Part shown: piece by piece, positions 12,311-23,401 of the stretch
Layout: each line of letters begins with the position of its first letter
Position numbering within the stretch: the first letter of the stretch is position 1
Assembly: GCA_965178125.1 (NCBI GenBank)
Contig: OZ237742.1
Coordinates: 434,001-498,000 of the forward strand
DNA from: Bilabrum cf. latius
Taxonomy: Eukaryota > Bigyra: Bicosoecida > Bigyra > Bicosoecida
Direction of reading: 5' to 3'
DNA: 64,000 bases
The notes under the pieces: generated by a model
Seen by the model: the letters and a program-made list of their open reading frames with translations, nothing else
What the model was told of the DNA's origin: nothing
Databases searched by the model: none
Program-made: the position numbers and the translations under genes

Positions 12311-13309
12311 TCAGTACCAGAGCTCGACCTCAGCCCATGCCGGGTCGCCGAAGACCTCCCGGTGCATGCCCGTGGCCATGTGCGCCCGCGCGTACGACTG
12401 CTAGTACTCCGAGGTCAGTCGCTGGGGAGACTTCCTTGCCCTGCGCACGAACATGCGTGCTACGGCCGCCATTGCGTCGACCGAGTCGGCCGAGTGGTTG
12501 ATCCCAAGGTCTGGGTTCCACTCGAACTGGGGCCTCTCGGGGTGCCACTGGGTGGCGGTGATGGGGAGCGCGGGGTCCTTGGCCTGCAGCGTGGAGACGA
12601 ATTCCTTGCCCTGGCGGTCCTTGTTGGTGGACAGAATCTCCAGCGTGTTGGCGAGCCTGGTCACTTGCTTCCACGCGGAGGGAGGGACGCCGTCGTGGTG
12701 CAGGTTGCTCGTGCAGTTGGTGCCCGTGAGCGTGTCGAGCGCCTGCGAGGGCAGCTCTGAGGTGAGCCACGAGGATGACGCCCTCCCTGCATCCGTCAAA
12801 TCCAAGGGAAGTGATAGATCTTCTGAATCGAATGCGTTCAGATCCAGGATGCCGGTGTCGTTTGCGGCCAATATGGAAATGAGTTGGAAGCCCATGCAGG
12901 TGCCATGCAGAGGAACATAAACCCCATCCTTAGTGTTGCGCCGCACGATGAAATCGTAAATCCGGAGTGCGGTGTTGAAATAGCTTGTACTTGGTTGCAA
13001 GTTCAGTCCGCCGCCGGTAAACAAGACTCCAGAGAGGCCAGTGAGAACCTCCTCGAGCTGGGTCTAGCTCAAATTGTACGGGATCCCTACGACTCGGGCG
13101 CCAGCAGCTTCCAAGAAACCAGCATAGTAATATCCAACGCACGAGTCAGCATCGGTAGGTTTGTCCTTCCAAGCGTGGCTCGCTTCCCGGAACGTTACGC
13201 AATTGGAGGCTGGCACGCCCAAGATTCCAACCACTGGACCGATGTCGAACGTGTTACCAGCAAGAGCAAGCGACGAGGCCATACTAAGAAATGCGACTGA
13301 TTTGATCAT
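12311..13309 (-). CDS. GGH: Gamma-glutamyl hydrolase (peptidase C26), secreted or vacuolar
   Basis: Removes gamma-linked glutamates from folate and antifolate polyglutamates in lysosome/vacuole or outside the cell. The 332-aa frame starts with a clear signal peptide (MIKSVAFLSMASSLALAG) followed by VVGILGVPAS. Class I glutamine-amidotransferase-like landmarks are present: GVLFTGGGLNL, the nucleophile Cys in HGTCMGFQLI, the family segment NAFDSEDLSLPLD, and the catalytic His in ATQWHPERPQFEW. TAG codons at 13064-13066 and 12401-12403 read as Gln; the C-terminus continues past the second to TGA at 12311-12313. An ATG-less upstream extension to 13390 is open but poor. Length matches the family (about 310-340 aa). 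It shares a 119-bp divergent spacer with the next gene. Confidence 0.92.
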
Positions 13310-13428
13310 GTCGCAAATTACTGTAGCTCTGTATGCAGCAAACAGGGCCAGGCACAGCAAACAGTTTTGTGCAACTCGGAATTCGTGCACTCAATCGTAA
13401 AATGCTTGTGAGGAGCCCACTCGAGATC
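13310..13428. promoter_or_regulatory. Bidirectional promoter, GGH / candidate Med7
   Basis: 119 bp between the two start codons on opposite strands. No TATA box is obvious. The size matches three other divergent spacers in the window. Confidence 0.5.
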
Positions 13429-14430
13429 ATGGACATGCCCCCGCCACCCCATTGGATGCTATTTAGTAAGACAAATGGCCCATACTTGCGGCTATGGCAC
13501 TAGCGCTTGCCAAGTATCAAATACATCCGAGTCCAAGCTTCGCTTTTCGCAGCATCGCCAGACTTCGTCCTGGAAAAGCCGTTGCCACCAAGCGGCGTAG
13601 AGTACAAGTGTTATGGCTAGACGCATAGCCTAGACCCTTCGATTCCGTCGCTACCAAGCGTAGGAAAGGAACAATTGGCTAGTGGCGGATCCTCGGCATC
13701 TGACATGTCTGCAGATGCACACAAGTGAGCGTGGACTCGAGATGTGCGAGAAGGAATGTCGAGTTTCCACCGTAGGTTTGGTACCATACTCTGTTTGTAT
13801 GATTGCAGGTTGCTCGATGAAGCACGAGCCGTTGTAGCCGGGGCTTTAAGGGAGGCCGGCAGGGCGGGCGACGAAGCCAAGGCTGTTCCACTCTCAAGGC
13901 ATCTGTTGCCGTCTGGACTAACGCCAAAGACCCAAGATGTTATACAAAAGAGGCTTGATAGGCTGTGCCTCCTCGTTGAGAATATTGAAAACTTGCTCGC
14001 GAGAGCCCGGCTGGAGCGAGCACGAGCCGACCTCGCCGCTGCCCCTCTGGATGCGAGCCAGACGCTCGGAGAGCTACTGCAGCAACTGCAGGGGTCTTTG
14101 GAAGCCATTCGTACCACTCAGGCCCCGGACGACGCATTGCATGCCACGGGCAGCAGCAGCAGCTGCAGCAAACCCTCTGGCCTGACATCCTCCGAGACAG
14201 GCTCCAGACCAGGCAGTGGTAGTGCTGCTGCCAGTGCCGAGGCAGCGGTCAGTGCGGAGAGGTCAGGCCTTGCAGCAGCGGGGTCCAAAAGGAACAGGCA
14301 AGGGCGTGCGGTAGACACCGAGGCATCAGCTGGTCAGGCGCAGCAGGGGGGCTCTGGGGAGAGGGGGTAGCTGGGCATGCAGGCTACTAGTAGTAGAGGT
14401 GCCGGTAGTTCCTCTGCTGGGTTCGTTTGA
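13429..14430 (+). CDS. Candidate Mediator subunit Med7 (two exons)
   Basis: Exons 13429-13724 and 13809-14430 (84-bp intron, GTGAGC...TTGCAG, phase 2) give 305 aa. The N-terminus MDMPPPPHWMLFS, followed about 45 residues later by LEKPLPPSGVEYKCYG, resembles the Med7 pattern of an early Pro-run plus aromatic residue and then a PPP...YxxFG element. The later helix RLDRLCLLVENIENLL lines up with the Med7 helix that normally ends in LxNEYRPHQARETL, but the RPHQ core is not conserved. The tail is Ser/Gly/Ala-rich with Gln runs. TAG codons at 13501, 13618 and 14368 read as Gln. If correct, this is a middle-module subunit of the RNA polymerase II Mediator. The identification is pattern-based and moderate at best; the gene model is better supported than the name. 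Confidence 0.45.
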
Positions 14431-14487
14431 TTGATGCAGAAGTATGGATGCAGTTCTCTTCACTACGTAGCCAACAAGAGCAGTTGT

Positions 14488-14703
14488 CACTGGCTCCGAA
14501 GAGAATCACGCATTGAACCTCCACTGGTACCCGCAGTCGTGGCAGGTCAAGAACGTCGTCACTGGCTCCGAAGAGAATCACGCATTGAACCTCCACTGGT
14601 ACCCGCAGTCGTGGCAGGTCAAGAACGTCGTCACTGGCTCCGAAGAGAATCACGCATTGAACCTCCACTGGTACCCGCAGTCGTGGCAGGTCAAGAACGT
14701 CGT
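14488..14703. repeat. 72-bp tandem repeat, three copies
   Basis: Three near-perfect head-to-tail copies start at about 14488, 14560 and 14632. Each contains, on the minus strand, the codons for the last zinc-ribbon residues of TFIIS (HDCGYQWRFNA) and its TGA stop plus a short 3' flank. The copy nearest the gene supplies the real C-terminus. The other two lie downstream in the 3' UTR as out-of-use duplicates. Confidence 0.9.
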
Positions 14704-15834
14704 CATCGGCTCGTCCGCTGACCTCGTCTGCTTGAGGTAGTTGGTCGTGTTCTTGGACTTGCACTGCGGGCACGGAAAGAGACTCTCTCTCTCCTTAATG
14801 CCTGCGGCCTTGAGGATCTCCTTGCGGTTGTCCCTTTCCCACGTCTGGTTCACCTCGGCGGCGGCTGCCTTCCTCTCGGCCTCCTGCCTCTGCTTGAAGT
14901 CGTCAGAGGCGAGCTCCTCCTGGGGGAGCCGGACCAGGCCCGAGAAATCGGTGGACCGGGAGTACACGTTCTGTGCTAGGTCCACGTTGTTCCCCACGGC
15001 GAACATGATCCTCCGGAATGACGCCGAGTAGTCCGGGGTGCTGCAGTTCGGCTCGTCGGAGGGGGGAGGGAACGCCTTGATCATGGCCTGCTCCAGCTCC
15101 GCTGCCCTGCTTATCGAGACTTTTTGAAGCTAATCATCGCTTGTACCTTTCAAAACGGGCTTCATTGCCTTTGCAAGGGATTTGCCGAGCAGCTCGACCA
15201 GCTTTCGCCTTTTGTCTGGCAGCGATGACAGGTCTGCAGCGGGCACCGAAGCAGCTGAAGCGGATGTCTTCGGTGCAGACGAGCCAGATGTACTTGCAGC
15301 ACTGCTTGGGCCACTTGGCGCTGTGCTACCTGCTCCAGACGCCGCAGGGGCTTTCGCTGCCTGCAGCTTGGCAACAGGAACTGGTCTCTTCTCGGCCTGG
15401 CCTGCCCTCTTCCTAATCTCTGCCTACCATACCTTTATGCACTCAAGACAAGCCTTCTTCAGAGATTCTTCTTTCGTTTTCTTTGACAATTTCGCCAGGA
15501 TGATCCCCATTTTGGTTGCCTGTGCACCTATATTGAGGGAAACGAAGGGTTGAAACAGGTTTCAGCCTCGTCTTGCTCGAATCACGTCTCGTTGGCAGCA
15601 TCTCACCTTGAGGATATCAATCGGTATGTATCGCAATTGCATGCCTTCGATCACACGTTCTGCCATTCTTTGATCCTGCGAAGGCAGCAAGCGATGCGAA
15701 GCGTCCAACGCGTGTTTTGCTCGTAAATTCGAATGCATGACCAACAGCCGATACCTCACATCGTCTGCGAGAGCTTTCTCTAGCTACTTCCTAAAGCTAA
15801 TAACTTCGCTTATTGTGGCTTCCGCTGCCGTCAT
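14650..15834 (-). CDS. TFIIS: Transcription elongation factor TFIIS (two exons)
   Basis: Rescues backtracked RNA polymerase II by stimulating transcript cleavage. Exons 15834-15607 and 15519-14650 (87-bp intron starting GTGAGA) give 365 aa. The N-terminal LW-type helical domain includes IDILKATKMGIILAKLS and ends CLECIKVWQAE, where TAG reads as Gln. A Ser/Ala linker leads to the central polymerase-binding domain (ELEQAMIKAF, then LVRLPQEELASDDFKQ). The C-terminal zinc ribbon has CPQCKSKNTTNYL, the catalytic acidic hairpin QTRSADEPMT and TCHDCGYQW with all four Cys. ATG 15834 is the first Met of the open frame. The stop lies inside a 72-bp triplication. It diverges from the dynein-docking gene with a 119-bp spacer. 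Confidence 0.93.
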
Positions 15835-15953
15835 CGCTTCGCACAAAATGCCAACCTGAGCGGCAATGCCGGTTGCAACCACTTCAAAATACCAAGATGA
15901 AGATTACGACACAAGCGTTCCGTTGCGCGCTCCATTCGGTGTGTTGGGGCAAA
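15835..15953. promoter_or_regulatory. Bidirectional promoter, TFIIS / dynein docking gene
   Basis: 119 bp between divergent ATGs. It contains ATTCGG near its right end, a word also present in two other divergent spacers here; significance is untested. Confidence 0.5.
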
Positions 15954-18153
15954 ATGGCCGCTGCTGACATGCTCAAGCTTGAGAGAGAGAAGTTTTCTCT
16001 GCTTAAAGAAGTGGCGGTGTGCTCAGATGCTTCTCGCGAGCTATAGGCCAAGCTCGAGCACCTGCGTGCGAGGAAAGAAGCCAAAGTGAAGGACATGGCC
16101 GAAGCCTCGGCAATGTTCTTGCATGGAAAAGACAAAGAAAAAGCGGAGCTCACAGTCAAGGATTCATAGGGGCGACTTGTAACGAAAACTGTCGTCGTTC
16201 AGCCCATGGGCCGACGAGACGCAGTGTCGCAGACTCGACGGCGAATCGCGAAGCAGGCCGATTAGTTGAGAAAAGAGTGCAGCGTCACGGAGACGAGGCA
16301 TAACAAGATACAAATGCGAATCAAGGCATTGAAGGAACAGATCAACTTAAACAGGCAGGAGGGTCAGATATTCGACAAGACGTTCGAGTCTGTGCATCAA
16401 GACCTGCTTCGTGTCAAGGAAGACATTGCCCTGCAAAAACGCCACATTTAGCACTGTTATGCCATGCGAGACGTCGCCAGGTAGGAAGGTAGGGCTGCCA
16501 TTGACCGCATGAAGGCAGATCGAGCGCACGCACTCATGCAGTTCGAGATGGGCGACCATGTCATAAAGGAAGCGAACGCGTCGGATGTGCAGGGCGCGGT
16601 AGGCGAGGACGGCGAGCTTTCTAAAGAGCAGGAGGAAATGCTTCGGTAGAGAATCAAGCAGTCCAACGCGCGAGCGCAGGCGGAAACGGTGAAGATTCAT
16701 CGAATGAAGCTGAAGCAGGCGGTATTCGAGGACGCCATCGAAGCCGTGCTAGAGCACACTGGATGCGCGACCGCGGACGATGTGGTGGTACAGCTGAACA
16801 AATTTGAGGAGGAAAAGTTCGAGCGGGCCGCGGCCGTGACTCGCACGATGGAAGAGATTGAAGCGGTGGAGAAGGAAGTGTCAGGGCTCAAGGACGAGTA
16901 CACGGCCAAGCAGCGTGCCCGTGATTCCGTCGTGCTGCAGAAGGCGAGAACAATGGAAGAGGCCAGCGCTGAAGTAGACAAGGTAACGAAGTAGCTCTAG
17001 TAGCAAGCAGAGCACAGGAGCAAGCTTCAGGCGAGCATCGAGGCAACCCTCGAGCAGGTGCGCAGCCTTTTCTCGGAAGCCGCGCCTGAGGCTGCTGCAG
17101 AGGCAGACGCGCTTGGTAGCAGCAGCAGCATCGACGCTATTGCCGCGTCTGCCTCTAGAGCATCCGTGTCCTCCCAATCGAATTCTGCCTCTGTGCAGAG
17201 GAAACGCTCCACCAAGAGGCGGAGGAGATCCTCTGTTGCGACCGTCTCCCACATCCAGCGAGGGGTGTCGATCGCCAGCCTGCCGAGCGTGAGTAGGGAA
17301 AGAACATGAAATCTCGCGCGTCCCATTACCCAAATGCATGCCTGTGGTGCTTGTGCAAAGCAGAGCGCTGCGTTGTGCGATGATTCCCTTGCTGCCGTGC
17401 CCGCTCACTTGGCTCGCACACTCGAGCTCGAGCCCCACCCTTTCCAATGCCCCGCTGTTCCCCTCATCCATTTCTCTTTATTGCAGTTCCTGGAAGCCAT
17501 TGAGGACGGGGTCAGTCGGTTGGTCCAAAAGTATGCCGTGGCTGCCTCGGACCCCTCGCAGATAGCAGCGGCTGCGGTCACCTCGAAGCCTCGGCTGGAG
17601 GCCTCTCCAATGCCCGGGAAGCTGGCCAGCTCGCGGTCAGCTCGATTCCTTCTGTCACCCGCGTCACCAGAAAAACCCAAGCCAGCGGTGCAGCTGGGTC
17701 CCTCGTGAGTTACAGCAAGTGAACTCCTCGCCGATAGCAGCCGACACTTGTCTCAGCACGGGCTGCACGCAGCTCTGGACTCGCAGCTCTCTCTCTTTCG
17801 GAGGCAATGCTTCCTCATGCGTGCTCTCTTCTGCTTCGATTCTCCGCAGTGTGCCCCGGGGTGCCCTGAGCCAGTCACTGACCTCCTCCGCTCTCATGGT
17901 GGCCATGCTGGACGTGGTGCAGTCCAAGACGGAGGAGGACGTGGACGAGCGGCCCCTCTCTCTGGATGAAATGAAGGCGGAGGCCGCCCGCACTCTCGAG
18001 TCGGGGGCTTTCAAGGCGGCGAGGAAGGCTTCGCAAGACACTGCTCGGCTGCTTGACTCCAAGCAGAGAGGCAGGGGGACAGGGATGTCCTCCACCACTC
18101 AGACTGGCAAGCACGGGTAGGGGATCTTGCAGGGTGTGGGATTCCAGGGCTGA
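15954..18153 (+). CDS. ODAD1: Outer dynein arm docking complex coiled-coil protein (ODA1/CCDC114-CCDC63 family)
   Basis: Anchors outer dynein arms on axonemal doublets, so the organism builds motile flagella. Exons 15954-17288, 17487-17704 and 17850-18153 (introns 198 and 145 bp, both starting GTGAGT) give about 618 aa. The protein is almost entirely coiled coil. Family landmarks: CSVTETRHNKIQMRIKALKE, then NRQEGQIFDKTFESVHQDL, DVARQEGRAAIDRMKAD, and the diagnostic TGCATADDVVVQLNKFEEEK where relatives have TG..D...LV.KF...E. The second exon opens FLEAIEDGVSRLVQKY, matching the conserved FL..IE.R...L end of the coiled region. Eleven or so in-frame TAGs are read as Gln, typical of a Gln-rich coiled coil. 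ATG 15954 has A at -3 and G at +4. The stop is TGA 18151-18153. Confidence 0.85.
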
Positions 18154-18293
18154 TCGGCTGAGATCAAAACCAAGTGGACTGCTAGTTTGCCAAACGCACA
18201 TCAAATACGGATCCACCATCCTTTTTTCAACCAGACATGACAACACAACCAACGCGGCGGGCGATCCAACGGCGCCGCGTCCGTTCCTTCAAT

Positions 18294-19346
18294 TTAATCC
18301 AGCTGGATGCACTGCCTCGGCTGCAAGTCTCCAGTCGTCCACCCGAAGCTATCGAGCGCCACTATTTCCGCCCCCACGCTCAAGTCACCCTCCACTTCCG
18401 CCCTGGAGACTGCAGACAGCACGTCGTACAGCTCGCACGCAGTGGGCCGCCGCCACTGCGCGATCGTCGATTTCGGATCAACGCGCCAGTGCTCCGGACG
18501 CAGGGGTATCGAGAAGGACAGCGTCTTGCCAGTGAACGGGGTGTTCGCATCGTCCAGCCAGTGTGCAATCCGCACGCCTCTGCCCTCGTCACACTGCGAG
18601 CACTCGATCGTCACGAGGTTCACGTCGGGCTGCCGCTTTCTTGCGGAGAAGTCGCCGGCAAGGCTTCCCAGAACCATGTGCAGCTCTCCATTGTAAGCAC
18701 CCGCATGATTTCCTTCGAACTTGCTCGGCGCCCTGAATGTCCACCGCAACAGGTCTTCCGAGCCGCTGTGATCCAACCTGACATCCTTGTCGCGGCCAAT
18801 GATGTATCGACTGAGCATACCGCGCGTGTATGGTTCGTGCTGCACGCTATCAGCTCCTATCGAGTTGCCATTGTTTGCCACAGTCCAATTCTCAGCGGTT
18901 GCATCGAAGTCTGAAAAAGCGATCCTCCCGTGGTTTGGGGTAACCCAGACTGTCGCTTCATTGCTCTCGAAAAGGCCATCAGATAGAGAGTACGTAAACG
19001 TACTCCACATTCCCGATGGGCTTCGAACAGACTCGGTTGGAGGCACGTAAACAATGGCATTGTCTTTGCTTTCCAACAGCAAGGTCAGCTCATCCTCTCG
19101 GAGGACATCTCCTCGCTTTGGCTCATATCCGTACGTATCAAATAGACTGGACACGTAGTGCAGACTACCAAGGGCAGGCAGGCTCCTGATTCGGGCGCGG
19201 AGTCGAGCCCCTGTGTCTGGGTCTGAGGTTGGTAGCCTGATCAAAACCTCCCCATTTGGAGCAACGAATGCTGTCACATGCGGGGCAAGTGGTCTTTTAG
19301 AAAATACAGAGGCACTAAGCAGGACGATACCCATTAATATCGTCAT
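18294..19346 (-). CDS. Secreted protein with cadherin-like repeat and laminin-B-like domain
   Basis: 350 aa, no TAG inside the frame, TAA stop at 18294-18296. Residues 1-15 form a hydrophobic secretion signal (MTILMGIVLLSASVF). About 20-130 look like a beta-sandwich repeat found in surface proteins (VTAFVAPNGEVLIRLPTSD, then STFTYSLSDGLFESN). About 165-340 match the laminin IV type A (laminin B) layout: LLRWTFRAPSKFEGNHAGAY, GELHMVLGSL, VNLVTIECSQCDEG, FSIPLRPEHWR and a closing IVALDSFGW. It is probably an extracellular or cell-surface adhesion protein. The cellular role is not inferable. It converges on the dynein-docking gene with 140 bp between stops. Confidence 0.72.
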   Translation of the reverse strand: MTILMGIVLLSASVFSKRPLAPHVTAFVAPNGEVLIRLPTSDPDTGARLRARIRSLPALGSLHYVSSLFDTYGYEPKRGDVLREDELTLLLESKDNAIVYVPPTESVRSPSGMWSTFTYSLSDGLFESNEATVWVTPNHGRIAFSDFDATAENWTVANNGNSIGADSVQHEPYTRGMLSRYIIGRDKDVRLDHSGSEDLLRWTFRAPSKFEGNHAGAYNGELHMVLGSLAGDFSARKRQPDVNLVTIECSQCDEGRGVRIAHWLDDANTPFTGKTLSFSIPLRPEHWRVDPKSTIAQWRRPTACELYDVLSAVSRAEVEGDLSVGAEIVALDSFGWTTGDLQPRQCIQLD

Positions 19347-19469
19347 CTAGGAGCAATCTGCATATTAACGCACATGTCGGCGCCGCGCACTACATCAGCT
19401 CATGCGGAACCTTGAGAGATTCGGCGACAAAGCTAAGGCAACCTTGTGCTACACCACGGGCTGATCAGC

Positions 19470-22400
19470 ATGCCTGCAGTCAGCTCGAGAGGAAGAGGTA
19501 AAAAGAAGCTACTTTTAGCCCTGGTTGGCCTCCCAGCTCGAGGAAAAGTGAGTGCATGCTGTGATATTCTGGGATTTCATTCACGGTGCAGAGCAGTCCT
19601 CCTTAGTTCTCATGCCAGAGCCGCCGAGTCCCTTGATATTGCAGAGCTATATCGCAAACAAGCTTAAGAATTATATGAATTGGCGGGGGGTGCCAACACG
19701 CTTATTTAATGTCGGAAAGTATCGGCGAATGGCCGTAAAGGATACACAACAAGACGCCTCATTTTTCGATTCTTCGAACACTGGCAACAAAGGAAAGCGA
19801 GATCAAGTTGCAATGCTAGCATTAGACGAGTTGCTGAATTGGCTTAGTGAGCGATGGACGTAGTGTTTGCTGTTTGCGTCGAGACCCTTTCGTACACCAG
19901 TAGGCACACTCCAGCGTGCGGCCTTTTTCACTCGCAGGAGAAGGGGGAGAGGTTGGTATCTTCGACGCAACTAACTCAACTCGGGCTCGACGTGCCATGA
20001 TCTACATGCACGCGCATAGACAGTTTTCGCGGCGACAGCTGCAAGTGATCTTCGTTGAAAGCATGTGTTCCGACCCAAAAGTACTCGAAGAAAACTTGCG
20101 ATAGAAAGTCAGGCACAGCCCAGATTACAACGGAATGGATGAGGCTACAGCTCTCGAAGATTTACGCTCTCGCATTAGCAACTACGAGCGCGTATACGAG
20201 ACGGTGGACGAGCGCCTGGAGCCCGACGTTGCGTACATCAAGGTCATCGACCTGAGAGAGAAGATCGTCTGCTTTCGCATATCAGGGGCGAGAGCGCAGG
20301 CTATCGTGGCATTTCTGATGGCCGTGCATGTGGTGCACAGGCCCATATGGCTCGTGCGGGCCGGCCACTGCGTGGACACGCCCTTGGATGATGGAAAGGT
20401 GCTGGACGACACCAGGCCGGGAGACCCCGCCTGCCCTGTTGCTGCGGCGTCGCTGCCAAGCACGAATCCACCGTCGCTTCCTAGCCCTGCAGCAGAGCAA
20501 GCACGGGCTACCCAAGCGCGTGGCAGCTCGGCAGGCTCTTCCGCCAGTGCTGGCACGGGCTCTGGCCAGCCGCGCGGGCCAGGCAGCTCGGTGCACCTGC
20601 AGGCCCTCGAACAGGATCGAAGGGAAAGGCTGCTGGCACCGAGCCCCAGCATGTCACCGCACCTAGGCAGTTAGCATGTTGCCGGGTAGGAGCATTCGCT
20701 TCCTCCGATAGGCGCTGGTGAGCAGGGGACGGGGTCTCTTGGCCTTCTGCTGCCTGGTCCTGCCGTGGGCGGTGTTTTAGGGGGCAATGCAGAGACTGCA
20801 AGTGCAGCTGCTGGTAGTGCTGCAGCAGGCGTGGGATCTGTCTCTGATCTGACGGGCACGTTTCCCCACGCTCAGGCACAGCCGCTTCCCAAGGAGCCAT
20901 CCACGGCTGCGCTGCAGATCAGCCAGCTTGGTGGGGCCTTTGCAGAGGCCCTTGCAAGCCTTATCTACACGCGCTGCTTAGAGTTAGGATCGTCCAAGAA
21001 ATCGGCCGGCATGGCCCGCCAGTTGAGTGCGCAGTCTAGCGAAGGCGACGGAGCGAGTCGCGCGAGCGATTCGCTTTCTGCTGGTGTGATGTCACCTCCC
21101 CGGCGTGCAGCACCTGGCGCCTCCGACGATTCTGCCATTCTCACGCCCCAGGCATCTGGCCTCGCCACGCCAGGCACGCTAAAGCAGAAAGACCATGACG
21201 CAGCCGACCGAGATCGTCGTGATTCCGCAGGGTCGCGTTCGGACCCCGACGAGGACTCGCCTGGGATGTGGTACGGGAAGAACCCGAGCAAGTCTGCCTC
21301 GGGTGGAGTCTCAGCGACAGCTGCCAATGCACTGGCTCAGATCGAGGCAAAGAAGGCGCTGAGGGCAGCCGCTAAAAGCAAGGCTCGGGCGGCGGGCGAT
21401 GATGGTGCGGCCGAAGTTGAGTTCAAGCAGCTGACGGCGCTACTGCCCTCACGGATGCGGGCGCCCTCGGGCCAGTCGAGCAAGGCGGTACCGATGCAGC
21501 GCTCGACGAGTGCTCTCGAAGTGACTGGTCCGAGTGGAAGGGCGTCTCGCAGCGGATCTGTCAGCGCCTTAAGCGGACCTGGCCTGCTTCCAGCCGGCCC
21601 CCACTTGCCCATGTCTAGGAGCAAGTCGATCGCTGGGAAACGCACGGCTCTGATGGACCTTGCCGAGGAGTCTTCGCAGACCGGTGACGAAGCACCCGTA
21701 TCATCGCTGGCTGGCGGTGGCCGAGAGATCACTGCAGGCGCGCCAACAGCATCTACGTGGTTACCGAACGACCAGGAGCAAGTCGCGCCACCAGCATCTA
21801 TGTGGCTACCCAACGACCAGGAGCAAGTCGCGCTGCAAGGTGGTGCTCTAGCCAAAGACGGCACGAGTGCTGATGCCGCTGTAGCCCTTGGGAGATCAAT
21901 GCACGATGGGTAGCTACTGGACGCAGGAGCAGCTGTTTTCAAGTCGAGAGAGGACGAAGTACCGGGGCTTGACCTATTTAGCGGCGACCAGGATGATGGT
22001 GGTGAGGCTGCAAACGATGCAGATGGTGGGGCAGGCGAGGAAGAAGACGGCGAATTGGGTGAGGGTGAGGAAGAAGAGGAGGAGGATGGGGGCAACCGAG
22101 ACATGATCGTGCTGCCGGGCTGGCTCACAGATGAGGACTGGAGACAAGTGAGGAGCAGCTGCGTCCCGGCCGTGTATACCAGCACGCTTCCACGGACGAT
22201 CCAGACCGCAGCACCGGTCGGTGTCGACTCTGAGCAGCTGAGTGCCTTGCTCCCGATGCACACCGGCATCTTTGCAGGCCACCCGCTGCAGGCACTTCGC
22301 CGCGTTGCCCCCGAGGAGTATAGCCGCTGGAAGGACTCCCACGATCCAGTCCACCACAGGTTAACGGGAGGCGAGAGCATCTCTGACGTGGTGGTCCGTC

Positions 22401-23401
22401 TGTCTCCCATGGTGGTCGATCTAGAGAGGCAGAGGCAGCCAGTGCTCGTGGTGTCGCACCTGAGCACCATCCAGGTGCTGCTGGCATACTTCAGGGGAAT
22501 CCCCCTGAGAGAGTGCATATCGCTGTAGATTCCCGCGCACACAGTAATCGAGCTGCAGCCGTCGCAGTATGGCTGGAAAGAGACTCACATAAGCGTGCTT
22601 CCCATCGAGTCCACACAAGCACAGGGACCGGATACTGCGGCTGACACGAGCCGCTCAAGCCCTGTTGCTGGAGGTGATGATCTGGTGCAGGTGCCTGCGG
22701 ACGCAGCCGGGTCGCTTGCTTGGAGCAAGCGTGTAGCAGTTGGGACTCCCGAACAGCACGTCCGGTCGCTGGGGGTCGTGCCAGAGGTTGGGCTGACCAA
22801 ACCTGCAGCACATGCCGCTCCGACCGCCGAGGGAGAAGATCTGGACGGCGGTCCTTTGCTTTCTGATGCCGACATTGCTGCTGCCATAGCTGCACCAGGG
22901 GGCATGCCAGGTTCAAAAGCAGGTGCAGGTGCATCAGGGAGCGAAGCCAGAGACATCGCATCCAGAAGTCCGGCGGGCGGGCCGCAGTCAGCCCCCCTGA
23001 AGCCCATAGTCCTGAGGAGTGTGATAGTGCGAGACGGCGACTTGGCGCATTATGCAAAGAAAGGCAGCGCAGAGGAAGTGAACAAGGAGAGTGCCAAGGC
23101 TGGTGAGCGGGCGGGAGATCCTGCAGACGAGGCGTCGCATTCGGGGGGCTAGCCGGGAAACAGCGCGCCGGGGCACCGGGGTCATGCGCGTGGCGGCTCC
23201 AGGCACTTGGACGTGCAGGTGCACGAGGGGCTCAAGCGAGCCGCTTCGTTGCCAGCGGTCAAGGCAGCGCAGCAGCCTGGGCAGTCGGGCATGGTCGGCG
23301 AGGCTGTGATGCGGACGCCGCCTGCGGACGGCAGGACGTTGCCTGGCCTGCGGTTCCAGGCTCAGACCAGGTCTGTATTCCCCGTGAGCAAGATCGAATA
23401 A
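19470..23401 (+). CDS. PFKFB: PFK-2/FBPase-2 with degenerate phosphatase half and large insertions
   Basis: Kinase/phosphatase that sets fructose-2,6-bisphosphate, the regulator of glycolysis. Exons 19470-19547, 19645-19846 and 19938-23401 (introns 97 and 91 bp) give 1,247 aa, about 2.5 times the usual length. The kinase half is intact: Walker A GLPARGKS formed across the first intron, VPTRLFNVGKYRR, then GIFDATNSTRARRAMI, FVESMC and YIKVID. The phosphatase half starts IWLVRAGHC (codons at 20357-20368) where the family has an RHG with the phospho-accepting His, so that His is Ala here. About 550 low-complexity residues follow, with a recognisable LGGAFAEALASLIY within them. The fold then resumes: VYTSTLPRTIQTA, GGESISDVVVRL, and the second catalytic His in VVSHLSTIQVLLAYF. 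The usual acidic residue region is replaced (MHTGIFAG). The stop is TAA. Probably mainly a kinase. Confidence 0.88.

Noticed and set aside
14431-14740. Plus-strand repeat protein with three 24-residue units.
   Set aside because: It is the antisense of the 72-bp triplication of the TFIIS 3' end, with no independent support.
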